A DNA stretch of 11,137 bases. Source: Xanthoparmelia taractica (taxonomy: Eukaryota > Ascomycota > Lecanoromycetes > Lecanorales > Parmeliaceae). Positions within the stretch are counted from its first letter, which is position 1. Each line of letters begins with the position of its first letter. Under the pieces are notes generated by a model that saw only the letters and a program-made list of their open reading frames with translations, searched no databases and was not told the origin of the DNA. Positions 1-7,804 of the stretch are shown in pieces. The stretch covers positions 1 through 11,137 of the forward strand of contig JANQBS010000620.1 of NCBI GenBank assembly GCA_033085395.1, read 5' to 3'. Made by a program: the position numbers and the translations under genes.

Positions 1-132
1 AAAAGCTTAAGCGAACGCTTATGTAATTATAAAATTCTATAAATAGATTAAAAAGGTATAATTTTTTAAAAAAAGTTTAAAAAAAGTTGAAAACGACTAT
101 GTTTAACAAATACCACACCTTTCCGACCCGTA
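1..132 (-). mobile_element. MITE copy A, partial (one end, runs off the window start)
   Basis: This is the reverse complement of the left half of the complete copy at 7805-8080. It ends at 132 with the shared TIR (111-132, ending CCTTTCCGACCCGTA). It also carries two A-rich near-repeats (about 66-91) and a hairpin TAAGCG-AA-CGCTTA at 8-21, both of which recur in copy B. The flank 133-140 (AATAAATC) is the expected 8-bp target duplication, but its partner lies outside the window. The element interrupts a Gypsy protease frame that resumes at 133. No coding capacity is seen. Compared with the DNA around it, it keeps CpA and TpG. Confidence 0.85.
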
Positions 133-480
133 AATAAATCTCTCTTAGAATATAAGTAAGAACCTTATTATTAATTTTTAAGACCTAAGAAATACATTAA
201 AATAAGTATATATTTATCGATATTATATATTATAGAATTAAGTTCTTTAACATATAGATAAGATAATATCTTTTTAATTTTCACATTAGATAGTAGAGAT
301 AAAAGTTATTACTTATCGATCAATGTTATATTAGTTTCTAAATTAGTATATTCTTTCTTATTCTTTATATTTGATATAAATCGTAATAAAATATAAGCGT
401 AATTTTAGTCACGAAAGCTAAAACTAATATCTAATCTAGCTCTATTCTTAAGGTCTAATTAAATAATTTTTATAATAAAA
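133..480 (-). pseudogene. Gypsy aspartic protease (retropepsin-like) domain remnant
   Basis: This would have cleaved the Gag-Pol polyprotein. Minus-strand translation gives, in order, a segment like FSFRD-x-NYA (about 390-425, the FRDWHYA block I associate with fungal Gypsy proteases), L-E-T-N-I-T-L-I-D at about 312-341 where the family has a DTG active site followed by VTLID, an LSNVKI-like block, a YFLGLKN block (about 175-200), and REIYL against the MITE edge. The active site reads ETN instead of DTG, so it is dead. The frame shifts between GLKN and VLTYILREIYL at about 165-180, and several stops lie in frame. The domain stops at 133 because MITE A is inserted there. The fold assignment is from memory of the family and untested. 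Confidence 0.75.
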
Positions 481-849
481 ATATTAACTATCGGCGATTT
501 AAGAAGTAATAATTTAGAATAATATTCGACTCGCAAATACTTATATAATTTCGACTTAGAACAGAAAATTAAATTATAATTTCTATAATACGTTTAAATG
601 TCTATAAATCTAGCAAAAGAAATATTATAATATTAATTATTTAACTTATTAAAATCATAGTTTAATTGCTACTCTTGATAATTATTAATTTCAGTATTCT
701 ATTGAAGCGTATATTCTTTCGCTTGATTAGATTCTTACTTATTTTTAGTGATTGCTTCTACTTAATAAGTAATAGTCTTAGGTCTAAAATTCTACTAAAA
801 TTATTAACAATTTCCGATATTATTTTAACTTTCGAATTTTCGATCTACT

Positions 850-2240
850 TAATCGAATTAATTCGTTTATAATAGTCGATTTATTAAATCTAACGTATTT
901 TGCTATTCTCCAGCTTTCACGAAAGATCTTCAATTCCTGTTTTATTATAATCGTGAATCGTAGGGAGAATTTAATTAATAGTCGTACTATTAAGAACAAT
1001 AAGTATTTTAATTAAAGAAGTTAGAAGATCGAAATAATTACTACTAACGATACGACTATCTATATTATTACTACTATTCAAATAACTAAGAAATAGAATT
1101 AAATTAATTCTACTAATGTTAATAAATTAAAATCGAATTTGAAAGACCTTATTAAAATATATTTTTCTATACATTTCGATAGATATTCTTATATTGATTT
1201 TACTAATTTTAAGATCTTTAAGCGAAAGCTTAATATTGCTATTAACGAGTATATAGCTTAAATTAAGCTACTTTCTTTATATTAAGCATTTAAATATATA
1301 TCTTTCTATAGTAAGATTCGGAAGTGTTACTCTCGATAATTCCTTAAATCTTGCAGAGAGAGCTCTACATTATTCTTTTACTTCACTATCTTCTATATAA
1401 AGATCTCTTCGCTTTAGATTTAATAGCTCTAAGATATATTAAGTAAGTATAAAATTACAAAAATAATTATTTATATTAATATAGATTATAGCTTCTTCTT
1501 TTATAGTTATTAAATTGTAAATTCTTTTAATAAATAGAATCACACTATAATAATACACGTTCTTTCTTATAGTTATAATCTTATTCCCTTCGTAAGACTT
1601 ATTTAGAAAAGAATTAAAATAGTCTAATTCTATAGCATTTCATTTGCTATTAGAACTCGATACTTTCACGACTTTTACTACAAGTTCGAATTCTCTTAAC
1701 TCTTCTAACGAGCCTCGTTCTTTTCTAGATTCAATAGATAATTATAAATTATTAATAATATTTGTAACGACGAAGTTAATAGCATTATTAATTATATCTT
1801 ATAGTTATTAAGCTATGAAGTTAATAGTTATTTTAGATATAATTTAACTTAATTACTTAAAAGAAGTGCTTAAATTTTCACTTAAATTAATAGTATCTAT
1901 AGCAATAGAATTCTCACGAATTATTAATAGCGATAATAATATAAAAGACGTATTATCTAATAAAGAATCACGATTATTATTAACGAAATTATCACCATCA
2001 TTAATAGAATTATTAATAAAATTATCATTATTAATATTAATTAAATTAATATTAGAATTATTACTAATTAATAATAAATTAGATATATTTCTAATAAAAA
2101 AGAAATTAAAGAGCAAGTTCTTAAAAGACTAAGTAACTTACTTAAAACGTCGAATAAATTTACGAAAAATAGATTTATTAACGACTTAATTAAATGGCCA
2201 ACGATCTTAAATTAAAAAATAAGTAGTCGTTCTTAATAAA
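850..2240 (-). pseudogene. Gypsy Gag (capsid) remnant
   Basis: This would have encoded the retrotransposon capsid protein. One minus-strand frame runs from about 2240 to 960 if TAA/TAG are read as Trp or Gln. Its N-terminal part holds a stop-free stretch, 1853-2116, rich in Asn, Ser and Asp, which looks like a disordered Gag leader. After it, in the same frame, come SIESRKERGSLEELREFEL (about 1680-1738) and then, at 1290-1425, a block reading RRDLYIEDSEVKE-stop-CRALSARFKE followed by LTIERY. I recognise that block as the conserved part of fungal Gypsy Gag, and the stop sits where the family has Trp. The start codon is not identifiable. The stretch 480-850 between Gag and protease should hold the Gag C-terminus, but I see no clear motif there. 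Confidence 0.65.
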
Positions 2241-2622
2241 TTAATAATAGAATTAATAATAAATATTAGTCTAATAGATCTAAGAGTGTTAAACGTAAGA
2301 TAATTATAAATCTTCTTAATATTATTAAATATTAAATTAACGTATTTATAATTAATGGCAATAAACTTCTAAATATTAAATACGAGGCTAAGTTTTTATC
2401 TATCTACTAAAGTAGTTAGCGTTAATTTATAAGATTAATTAATAAGAGAAGTAAAAATAAGAAAGACTTTTAATAGATAAAGAGTAGAGAAAAGCTAATA
2501 AGATCTTATTAATCTAATAACTCACTTATTTAATAAATTCGACAACGATAAGTGAGCTATATTAATAAAAGGCTTCTTCTAAATCGATTCGACAGTCAAT
2601 TAATATCGAAATCAAGCGTTAC
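2241..2622 (-). other. Gypsy 5' leader with possible primer-binding site
   Basis: This stretch lies between the proposed LTR and the recognisable Gag. Next to the LTR the minus strand reads GTAACGCTTGATTTCGA (2606-2622), which could be a degraded primer-binding site. The sequence further in has a possible frame reading (DCRIDLEEAFY-like), but I recognise no domain. It is strongly RIPed. It may be untranslated leader or an extended Gag N-terminus. Confidence 0.35.
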
Positions 2623-2793
2623 TATTATATGGTTATGGAAAATAGTCTTGAGATTAATAATTAAGAAGTCTATCGAATTCTAAGGGCCGCAGTGGCGGAG
2701 ATCTGCTGGGAAACTAATATACATTTGGCCTAGCCTCCCCGATCCTTCCCCGATCTTCCCGAAATGCCTTTGACATACAGAAAAACCGTGACA
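2623..2793 (-). repeat. Probable 5' LTR of the Gypsy element
   Basis: On the minus strand it begins TGTCACGG at 2793, a typical TG start of a Gypsy LTR. Downstream comes a GC-richer, G-run tract (2690-2793), then CCATATAATA at about 2623-2632, which may be a RIPed CA end. The span of about 171 bp is tentative, because the second LTR is outside the window and the inner border is inferred. The part 2690-2793 has largely escaped RIP. A CAGTGGCGG string at 2691 looks like some hAT ends, but the LTR reading fits the gag position better. Confidence 0.5.
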
Positions 2794-2916
2794 TAGATCT
2801 AAAGAAGTCTTATTAACTAGTAAGAGCGCTAGGTTTTTTCTCGTTACTCGATAGATTATTTCGAATAGTATCTATCTAATACCTACCTAATGCTAGTACC
2901 GAACTAGTATCTATAT
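2794..2916. other. Unassigned spacer between Gypsy and Copia LTRs
   Basis: These 123 bp of AT-rich sequence lie between the outer ends of two LTRs. Nothing recognisable is coded on either strand. TAGAT (2794-2798) and TATAT (2912-2916) would be the 5-bp target duplications of the Gypsy and Copia elements. It may be a scrap of the original insertion locus or of an older repeat. Confidence 0.4.
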
Positions 2917-3192
2917 TGTTGCAAATGTGGGTGACGAATAGCTATGACTAAGTAGAAATACTGTTTAATAATAAACTAAGGCTAGCTAATTAATTCGATT
3001 AATCAAGTCTTAAGAACATAAGAAAGAAAACACATGAAGACGGTTATAAATTAGTCTATATACTCGCCGAGAGGATTTCATTAGATTCGTTGTTATTCTC
3101 TAACTTCACCTATAGAACGCTAGCTAAATTAAGAAATTCTTCTTCGCTGGAATTGACTAGAAATTAAGCGAAATAATTATTTAATATTAACA
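2917..3192 (-). repeat. Copia 3' LTR, 276 bp
   Basis: It is bounded by TGTTGCAAAT on the plus strand and ATTAACA at 3192, so it reads TGTT...AACA in both directions, the standard LTR inverted ends. The polypurine tract lies directly outside at 3193. TATAT (2912-2916) outside the other end is the likely target duplication. It retains more CpA/TpG than the internal region. The matching 5' LTR is absent, so the borders rest on the TG/CA ends and the polypurine tract. Confidence 0.75.
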
Positions 3193-3202
3193 CTCCCTCT
3201 TT
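3193..3202 (-). other. Copia polypurine tract (plus-strand primer site)
   Basis: The minus strand reads AAAGAGGGAG immediately before the TGTT start of the LTR. That is where the RNase H-resistant polypurine primer of an LTR retrotransposon lies. It also fixes the inner LTR border at 3192. Confidence 0.75.
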
Positions 3203-3558
3203 ATTATTTTACTTATTCAAGACGAACTTAAGACTATATAGATCGAGTAATTATTTATCTCGCTAATACGTTTACGAAGTAAGCGATTTAGTTAATATAT
3301 TAACTACTTAATCGGCGATAAGTACGAAATTAAGTTTAATCAATTTATTCTCGTAGATCTAACGTATATAGTAATACTAAATATTAATATACTTGATTCT
3401 TTAATAATATTTAGAGTTCTTAACGAGAACTAGACTAGTCTTATTGTTACTAAGTGCCTATATAGATAGGGAACTTAATAGTTCGAACGATTTGTTTAAC
3501 GATCTCGAATGATCTAAAATAAAGCTATACAAATAGTCCACAGTCCGTCCAGCCTCCT

Positions 3559-3587
3559 AGACCGTCCAACATGAGATTGAACGGTCT
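3559..3587. repeat. hAT subterminal hairpin (AGACCGT...ACGGTCT)
   Basis: The arms 3559-3569 and 3577-3587 are inverted copies with one mismatch around a 7-nt loop. Related RIPed motifs (TCTAGACGATCTAGA-like) occur near the other end at about 4244-4260. This fits subterminal transposase-binding repeats, as known for hAT elements. Confidence 0.6.
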
Positions 3588-3640
3588 GGACTATCAGTCC
3601 CAGTGATAACAACGGTGCATCAACTAACTGCTTCACTAAT

Positions 3641-3685
3641 AGTTGATGCAGTTTCGATATTTGAATCCAGTAGTTGGTGCAGTTT
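3641..3685 (+). repeat. Direct repeat AGTTGRTGCAGTTT, two copies, with an inverted partial copy
   Basis: AGTTGATGCAGTTT (3641-3654) and AGTTGGTGCAGTTT (3672-3685) differ at one base and are 31 bp apart. TGCATCAACT at 3616-3625 is an inverted partial copy. Their place between the transposase end and the element end suggests subterminal binding sites for the transposase; that role is inferred. Confidence 0.55.
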
Positions 3686-3725
3686 GGCCCTGAAAACCAA
3701 CTATTTCAACCGTTGCCAACACTGA

Positions 3726-3770
3726 ACTCATTGAGGCCTCGGACTGATTCAGTCCGAGGTCTCAATGAGT
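3726..3770. repeat. 45-bp near-perfect palindrome over the transposase stop codon
   Basis: The arms 3726-3747 and 3749-3770 (22 bp each, one mismatch, 1-nt centre) start ACTCATTGAGG and end CTCAATGAGT. The minus-strand stop codon of the extended transposase frame (3749-3751) lies at its centre. As RNA it would form a long stem. It could affect transcript 3' end formation or serve as a protein-binding site; neither is shown by the sequence. Confidence 0.75.
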
Positions 3771-4166
3771 GCTTCCATTGCTTTATCCTCCATGATATCA
3801 ACAATCGCATGCAAATCTTCCTTCGTTAAAGACACTCAATCGGAACCATGACTTCAGACACTTCAATATCTTAATGGTCTTACTCTGAAGCCTACCTCTA
3901 GAGTCAGAAACAGTGCGTTTGGCCCCAGAAAATACTCGTTCTAGCTCCGCAGACATAGCTGGAATCGAGTAAATATCGATTGCTATTCTTGAAAGAAGAG
4001 GATATCGAGTGCGCTATTTCAAATCAAGTTATTATTCAAGTACTATTTGTTCTTTATCTTTATTAGGAACGAAGACGTCTTAAATATATAGATCTTAGGG
4101 TTATGATTAGCTAACTCTAATCTCGTGCTTAGATACTCGCCTTGAAAGAAGATCGATAATTAGTCG
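3749..4166 (-). pseudogene. hAT transposase C-terminal dimerisation domain remnant
   Basis: The hAT C-terminal domain mediates transposase dimerisation in the nucleus. Minus-strand translation from about 4166 gives LLSRRVSKHEIRVS, then several RIP stops. It continues with a stretch reading LE-stop-stop-LDLK-stop-RTRYPLLS, where the stops fit Trp codons. Then come IYSIPAMSAELERVFSGAK and a CLKSWF block, the diagnostic hAT signature (about 3850-3985). After CLKSWFR a frameshift at about 3825-3845 separates this frame from one that reads LTKEDLHAIVDIMEDKA and ends ALIETSD-stop at 3749-3751. Without the shift the first frame stops at 3798. The N-terminal zinc finger and the catalytic core are absent. 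Confidence 0.85.
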
Positions 4167-4203
4167 AGTACGAGAAATAATTGAATAATTATTTGCTATA
4201 TTA

Positions 4204-4328
4204 ACGATATTTGAACTATTAGTTTAGATCGTTCGTTTAGATTATCTAGACGATCTAGACTGATAGTTTAAATATCGTTAAACGATTTAACTAAACTAGT
4301 TTAGTTGAATCGTCTAAACTAATAGTTC
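4204..4328. repeat. Cluster of overlapping palindromes at the hAT 5' end
   Basis: There are three inverted pairs. GAACTATTAGTTTAGA (4213-4228) is exactly inverted at 4313-4328. The block 4204-4228 is inverted at 4256-4280 with C/T-type differences only. A palindrome spans 4282-4313 with one mismatch, its core AACTAAACTAGTTTAGTT (4289-4306) being perfect. The mismatches are transitions, as RIP would leave. This is a probable subterminal transposase-binding region. Confidence 0.65.
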
Positions 4329-4350
4329 GCAAAGTGAGGGCGGACTATTA
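4321..4350. repeat. Terminal hairpin of the hAT element
   Basis: AATAGTTCGC (4321-4330) and GCGGACTATT (4341-4350, with the base before it) are inverted copies with one C/T difference around a short G-rich loop. The same AATAGTYC motif occurs at the other end (3478 and 3533), which supports this as the element terminus. Confidence 0.5.
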
Positions 4351-7304
4351 AATTCCTTGTATATAGAAGCGTTCTTAGGGTTTCGAAAGAATAGTTCTTT
4401 TAGTTAGCGAGTCGTCTATATAATAGTCTTTACGACCTTAGTAAGGACTATATACTTAGTCTTAGTAATAAACGTAGCTATATCGCGTTGCTTTTTATTA
4501 ATCTAAATGCATATAACTTAATTTTACAATAAGACGTGATTTTAGATAAATTTGCGATTTAATTTATCGTTATTATAGACTAAGTTATAGTAGATTATTA
4601 AATTATCGTCTCGGCGAAAGTATAGTTTATATTTAACTATTTCGATTATATATTTAAATACGCGATTAAGCGTATTTATATAGCGTATAGTTAAATTATA
4701 ATATTACTAACTTAGCTTTTTAATAACGAAGACTAAGTTAGAACGTTATTTTAGTTATAAGATATATGAGACTTTCGATTCGTTTTTAATAATCCCGCTA
4801 ATTAACTCGTTCTTCTTTAGATCGAGCGAGTTGAATAAATTTATTTTCATCGATTGAAGTACTAATCGGGGTGCACTGCTTTATATCGTACTACTAAAGT
4901 ATCTTTCTAACGTATTGTGACTACTTAATTACTAGCGTATTCTTGATTCGATGAATTTAAATACTTAATATTCTTTTTATTAATTTAAAGTCTTTTATCT
5001 TAAAGACTTACTTAATTTAATTCTTAATTCGAATTATAAGTACTTTAATCTTAATATATACGAGAGTATTATTAATATAAAGAGCGATAATAATTAACTC
5101 GCTTTTAGTAATTTAAATAAAGATATATTTATCTAAAGAAATAATCTTAAAATTTATCTTTCTAAGTATCTTACTATATTTCTAATTTTAAATACGCGCT
5201 AATTACTTAAGACCATATAAATTCTTTAATAGCTAAAATTTATTTTCTTTAATATCTAGCGAGATAGAAAAACCCTATAAGAAGATTATATAGATTATCT
5301 CTCGTAGAATACTATTAAGATATACGTTATATATATATTTAATTAATAATATCGCAGTTCTAGAAGTACTGCGAGCGTAAATAATAATTATAGGAATTCA
5401 AATCTTATAATAAAAGTAAACGTCTTATTAAAATCGATATTAGCTATTTAAATAAAGTCTCGAGCGACTAATCTAGCTTTATACTTATCGATAATTTCAT
5501 CGAGATTATATTTAATCTTATAGATTTACTTATATATAATTAATTTACGTCTCGCTAAAATCTAAATAATTTTTATATACTATTAATTATATAGATCGTG
5601 AGTTTAGTTATTATAACTATAATTTATTCTCGTAAATTAGATATATTAATAATTTCTTCGTATATAAGTAACTCGATCTTTAGTAATTTATAAACGAGAT
5701 ATACTCTTAATTTATCGAATCCTTTAAAGAATTTTTAGCTTATAATCTTCTTTCTAATACGAATTGATCTTTAAATATTACTATTAATTTAATAAATCGT
5801 TTAATAAAGACTCTAGTTCTAAGATTAGATATTAATTTAATAATTAAAGTATTTAAGATTAGTAACTTATAAGTCGCTAAAACTTCTTCTTCGCTAAGTT
5901 TTTTAGTAATAAGAACTTTCGATATTATGAGAGATTCAATTGAAGAGCTACTCTTATTTTACTAATCCTATAGATTAGATTACGAATCGTTTTCGATATT
6001 TAAGTTCTTTTATAAGAAATCTTTTTTTAATTCGAGTTCGCTTAAAGACGTGTTTATTAATAGCGACGTGACATGATCTTCTAACTATATTATTCTAATC
6101 GTTATCGTCGCTAAATATAGTATTATTTAAGATAATTAAAACTTTATTAGATATCTCGATATAATTAAGATTTATAACTAAGACGTCCGCTCGCAATTAG
6201 TCAAATTTCGTAAGCAGATCTTTAGATAGTAATTTTAGACCTTTACGATTCTTATAAAACTTCACATTTATCGATTATTCGAATCGATTCTTATTCGATC
6301 TGTAAATACGATACTAAGTGCTCGAATAATACTTAATATAAATCTTTAGATAATTTACGATATTTAGCTTAATATCTCGTTGCTTCTTAGTTAGAAATAT
6401 TATATATATATATTTAAACACTCTCTCTTTGTTGAGATTTAATTTCTTTTTAAATTATAGCTTATTAAATAACTTACTCTCTCTATTTCTTTACGATAGT
6501 TAATTATATATATAATATACGTATATTACGACCTTCGCCTAGAAAGTTAGTAATAACTCGAACTAAATTAATACCAATCTAACGAGCGTAATTATAATTC
6601 TATTAAATCGTTTAGAAATCTCGTTTTAATATACGATATACGTGCTCGTAAACTTTATCGTTAAACTTATATTAAATAATTCCTTTCGAATAGCTTAATA
6701 CTTCTTCGCGTTATTTGTTTTAATAGTTATTATCGATATATAGTCTTCTATTAATAGTAGTCTAACGTTATTTAGAAGAAATTTATAAATATTCGTCTTC
6801 GTAACGAGTGAGCGAAGAGATACTTCTTTAATCGCCTTATTAATTAATAATATAAATAGAGTATATTCTTCTATAATACTTTTAATTAGAAATAACCCTT
6901 AAAACTTCGTATAGAGTCTCGCTTTAGATATTATTATCTTGATCTTAGACTCGCGATTAATCGTTTTAATTATCTTTAAAATATTATATATCTTATATTT
7001 AAAGTTCGTTAATACGTTAAAAGTCTTAATATCGCTCGTTTACTAATATAAATCTTTTAATTAATATACGCCCGCATAATCGAGTCGTTTATATACGAGT
7101 TCGAATATCTTTCTAGACGACTTATTTAAAGTTAAGATTTTAATCGATACTAATTTCTCACTTACTCGCTTCTATATTACTAATTCCTAATTCGATAATT
7201 TCTAATTCTCCAAGATCGCTAATTTCTAAGTTATAAACGCTCGATCTAATACGCAATTCGTAAGTTCGTATAAATCGTTCGACACGTAACCTCGTATAAC
7301 TCGA

Positions 7305-7440
7305 ATAGTGGGACTATAGGTTAGTGTGTCTCATGATCCAGCCCCTGTTTCAGATGCATGCGTATATGCGAGGAACACGTGTCTTCGAGAGCATTATATG
7401 TATGGGTCTCACACTATTAGTTGGCGCTTTATTCGAATTC
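7305..7440. other. Short island without RIP between Copia and DIRS-like elements
   Basis: This stretch keeps ordinary CpA/TpG content between two strongly RIPed regions. It carries TAGTGTG (about 7322) and CACACTA (about 7412) as a short inverted pair. No recognisable protein is coded. Its position just upstream of the DIRS-like ORF suggests it could be the left terminal repeat of that element, since the LTRs in this window are also less mutated than element interiors. It could equally be a scrap of unique host DNA. Confidence 0.35.
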
Positions 7441-7627
7441 TTCTCACTTAGAGCAATCGAATTCTTTTGTAATCTTTATTTAACTAATTTCGAATTATTA
7501 AATATCTATATATTAGATTAGCATATATTCTTTTTATCTTATTCACACCTATACTTATTTTAATCTTCTTAATTATTTTATTCTTTCTTACGTTATAGCT
7601 ATCGCTATTAAACGCTTTAAAGCATTT

Positions 7628-7652
7628 AAGAAGGTCTTTAAGAAGGTCTTTA
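7628..7652 (+). repeat. Short tandem repeat AAGAAGGTCTTT
   Basis: Two adjacent 12-bp units, about 7628-7651, encode KKVF twice in the DIRS frame. A partial unit (TTTAAAGCATTT) precedes them. It is in phase with the codons, so it is a small in-frame duplication in the coding remnant. Confidence 0.6.
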
Positions 7653-7796
7653 GTAAATTTAAGGCGCTTATAAAGATTATTATACTCTCTCTTTTCTCTT
7701 GCTTCGCTCGATCTTATAGAAATAAGTCTATAATATCGAAGATACTCTTTTTAGAAACTCTTAGTTTAAGCGTAATTAAGAAGATCGATATTAAGG

Positions 7797-7804
7797 TTTT
7801 TAGC
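7797..7804 (+). repeat. Left 8-bp target site duplication of MITE B (TTTTTAGC)
   Basis: It is identical to 8081-8088 on the other side of the element. Removing the MITE and one copy restores the DIRS reading frame, which supports 8 bp as the true duplication length. Confidence 0.85.

Larger units (their letters stand above)
133..2793 (-). mobile_element. Ty3/Gypsy LTR retrotransposon, 5' part, RIP-degraded
   Basis: Read on the minus strand, the order is LTR (about 2793-2623), leader, gag and aspartic protease. That is the start of a Ty3/Gypsy element. The rest (RT, RNase H, integrase, 3' LTR) would lie beyond 133, where MITE copy A interrupts it. Nearly every Trp and Gln position of the recognisable stretches is now a stop codon, as expected from RIP. 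The sequence just outside the LTR (2794-2798, TAGAT) would be the 5-bp target duplication, but the other copy is not in the window. The assignment rests on protease and gag similarity recognised by eye. Confidence 0.8.
3477..4350 (-). mobile_element. Internally deleted hAT-superfamily DNA transposon
   Basis: This sequence interrupts the Copia RNase H frame. Its ends are imperfect inverted repeats: TTAATAGTTCG at 3475-3485 and CGGACTATTAA at 4341-4351. Inside are dense subterminal inverted and direct repeats and only the C-terminal part of a transposase on the minus strand. Full hAT transposases are far longer, so most of the gene is deleted. An 8-bp target duplication, usual for hAT, is not resolvable; the borders could shift by several bases. 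Positions 3530-4010 keep normal CpA/TpG, while 4020-4350 is RIPed. Confidence 0.7.
3203..7300 (-). pseudogene. Copia Pol polyprotein remnant: integrase, RT, RNase H
   Basis: Recognisable minus-strand blocks, 5' to 3', are as follows. Integrase core at about 6590-6730 has T-N-N-A where Copia has TDNG (6710-6718), then a Y-x-NEISKRFNR block where Copia has QNGxxERxNR (Lys codon 6611-6613). Next comes AKVVIYVYYIYN (about 6510-6540), matching the AVYLKNR region, and the integrase C-terminus at 6201-6420. RT has NLYNLLIGF (about 5280) and ALYINNTLVY at 5056-5085, where active RTs have YVDD. RNase H has QRDIA-like and LKELFFRNPKNASIYKEF blocks (4351-4490), continuing after the hAT as ALSNNKTS and NILTKSLTS (3250-3455). 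Catalytic Asp and Glu are replaced by Asn and Lys, and there are many stops. A clean segment at 7160-7290 (LEISDLGELEIIELG) has no family I can name. Confidence 0.8.
2917..7304 (-). mobile_element. Ty1/Copia LTR retrotransposon, 5'-truncated and split by a hAT element
   Basis: Minus-strand order is integrase (about 6200-6800), RT (about 4650-5480), RNase H (4351-4620 and 3203-3476), polypurine tract and 3' LTR. Integrase before RT is the Copia order. About 870 bp of hAT DNA separate the two RNase H halves. No copy of the LTR is found near 7300-7600, so the 5' LTR and probably part of gag are missing. The element is heavily RIPed inside, but its LTR less so. Confidence 0.85.

Noticed and set aside
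666..872. Plus-strand ORF of 68 codons rich in Leu/Ile
   Set aside because: It lies opposite the minus-strand Gypsy region, has hydrophobic composition typical of AT-rich antisense frames, and shows no motif.
1081..1300. Plus-strand frame resembling a fungal transcription-factor segment (KDLIKIYFSIHFDR)
   Set aside because: The minus strand here lies in the Gypsy gag frame, which carries a diagnostic block just upstream at 1290-1425; the plus-strand similarity is weak and short.
1866..2132. Plus-strand ORF of 88 codons
   Set aside because: It is the antisense shadow of the minus-strand Gag leader (1853-2116), which continues in frame into recognisable Gag sequence.
2691..2710. CAGTGGCGGAG string resembling a hAT terminal repeat
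   Set aside because: No inverted partner was found. The string lies within the proposed Gypsy LTR, whose TGTCACGG start and position upstream of gag explain it better.
2694..2800. Plus-strand reading RILRAAVAEICWETNIHLA as a host coding exon
   Set aside because: It ends quickly in stops, has no family match I can name, and overlaps the LTR on the other strand.
7324..7521. Plus-strand ORF of 65 codons starting in the RIP-free island
   Set aside because: No recognisable domain. It crosses from un-RIPed to RIPed sequence, and it is in a different frame from the DIRS ORF that follows.
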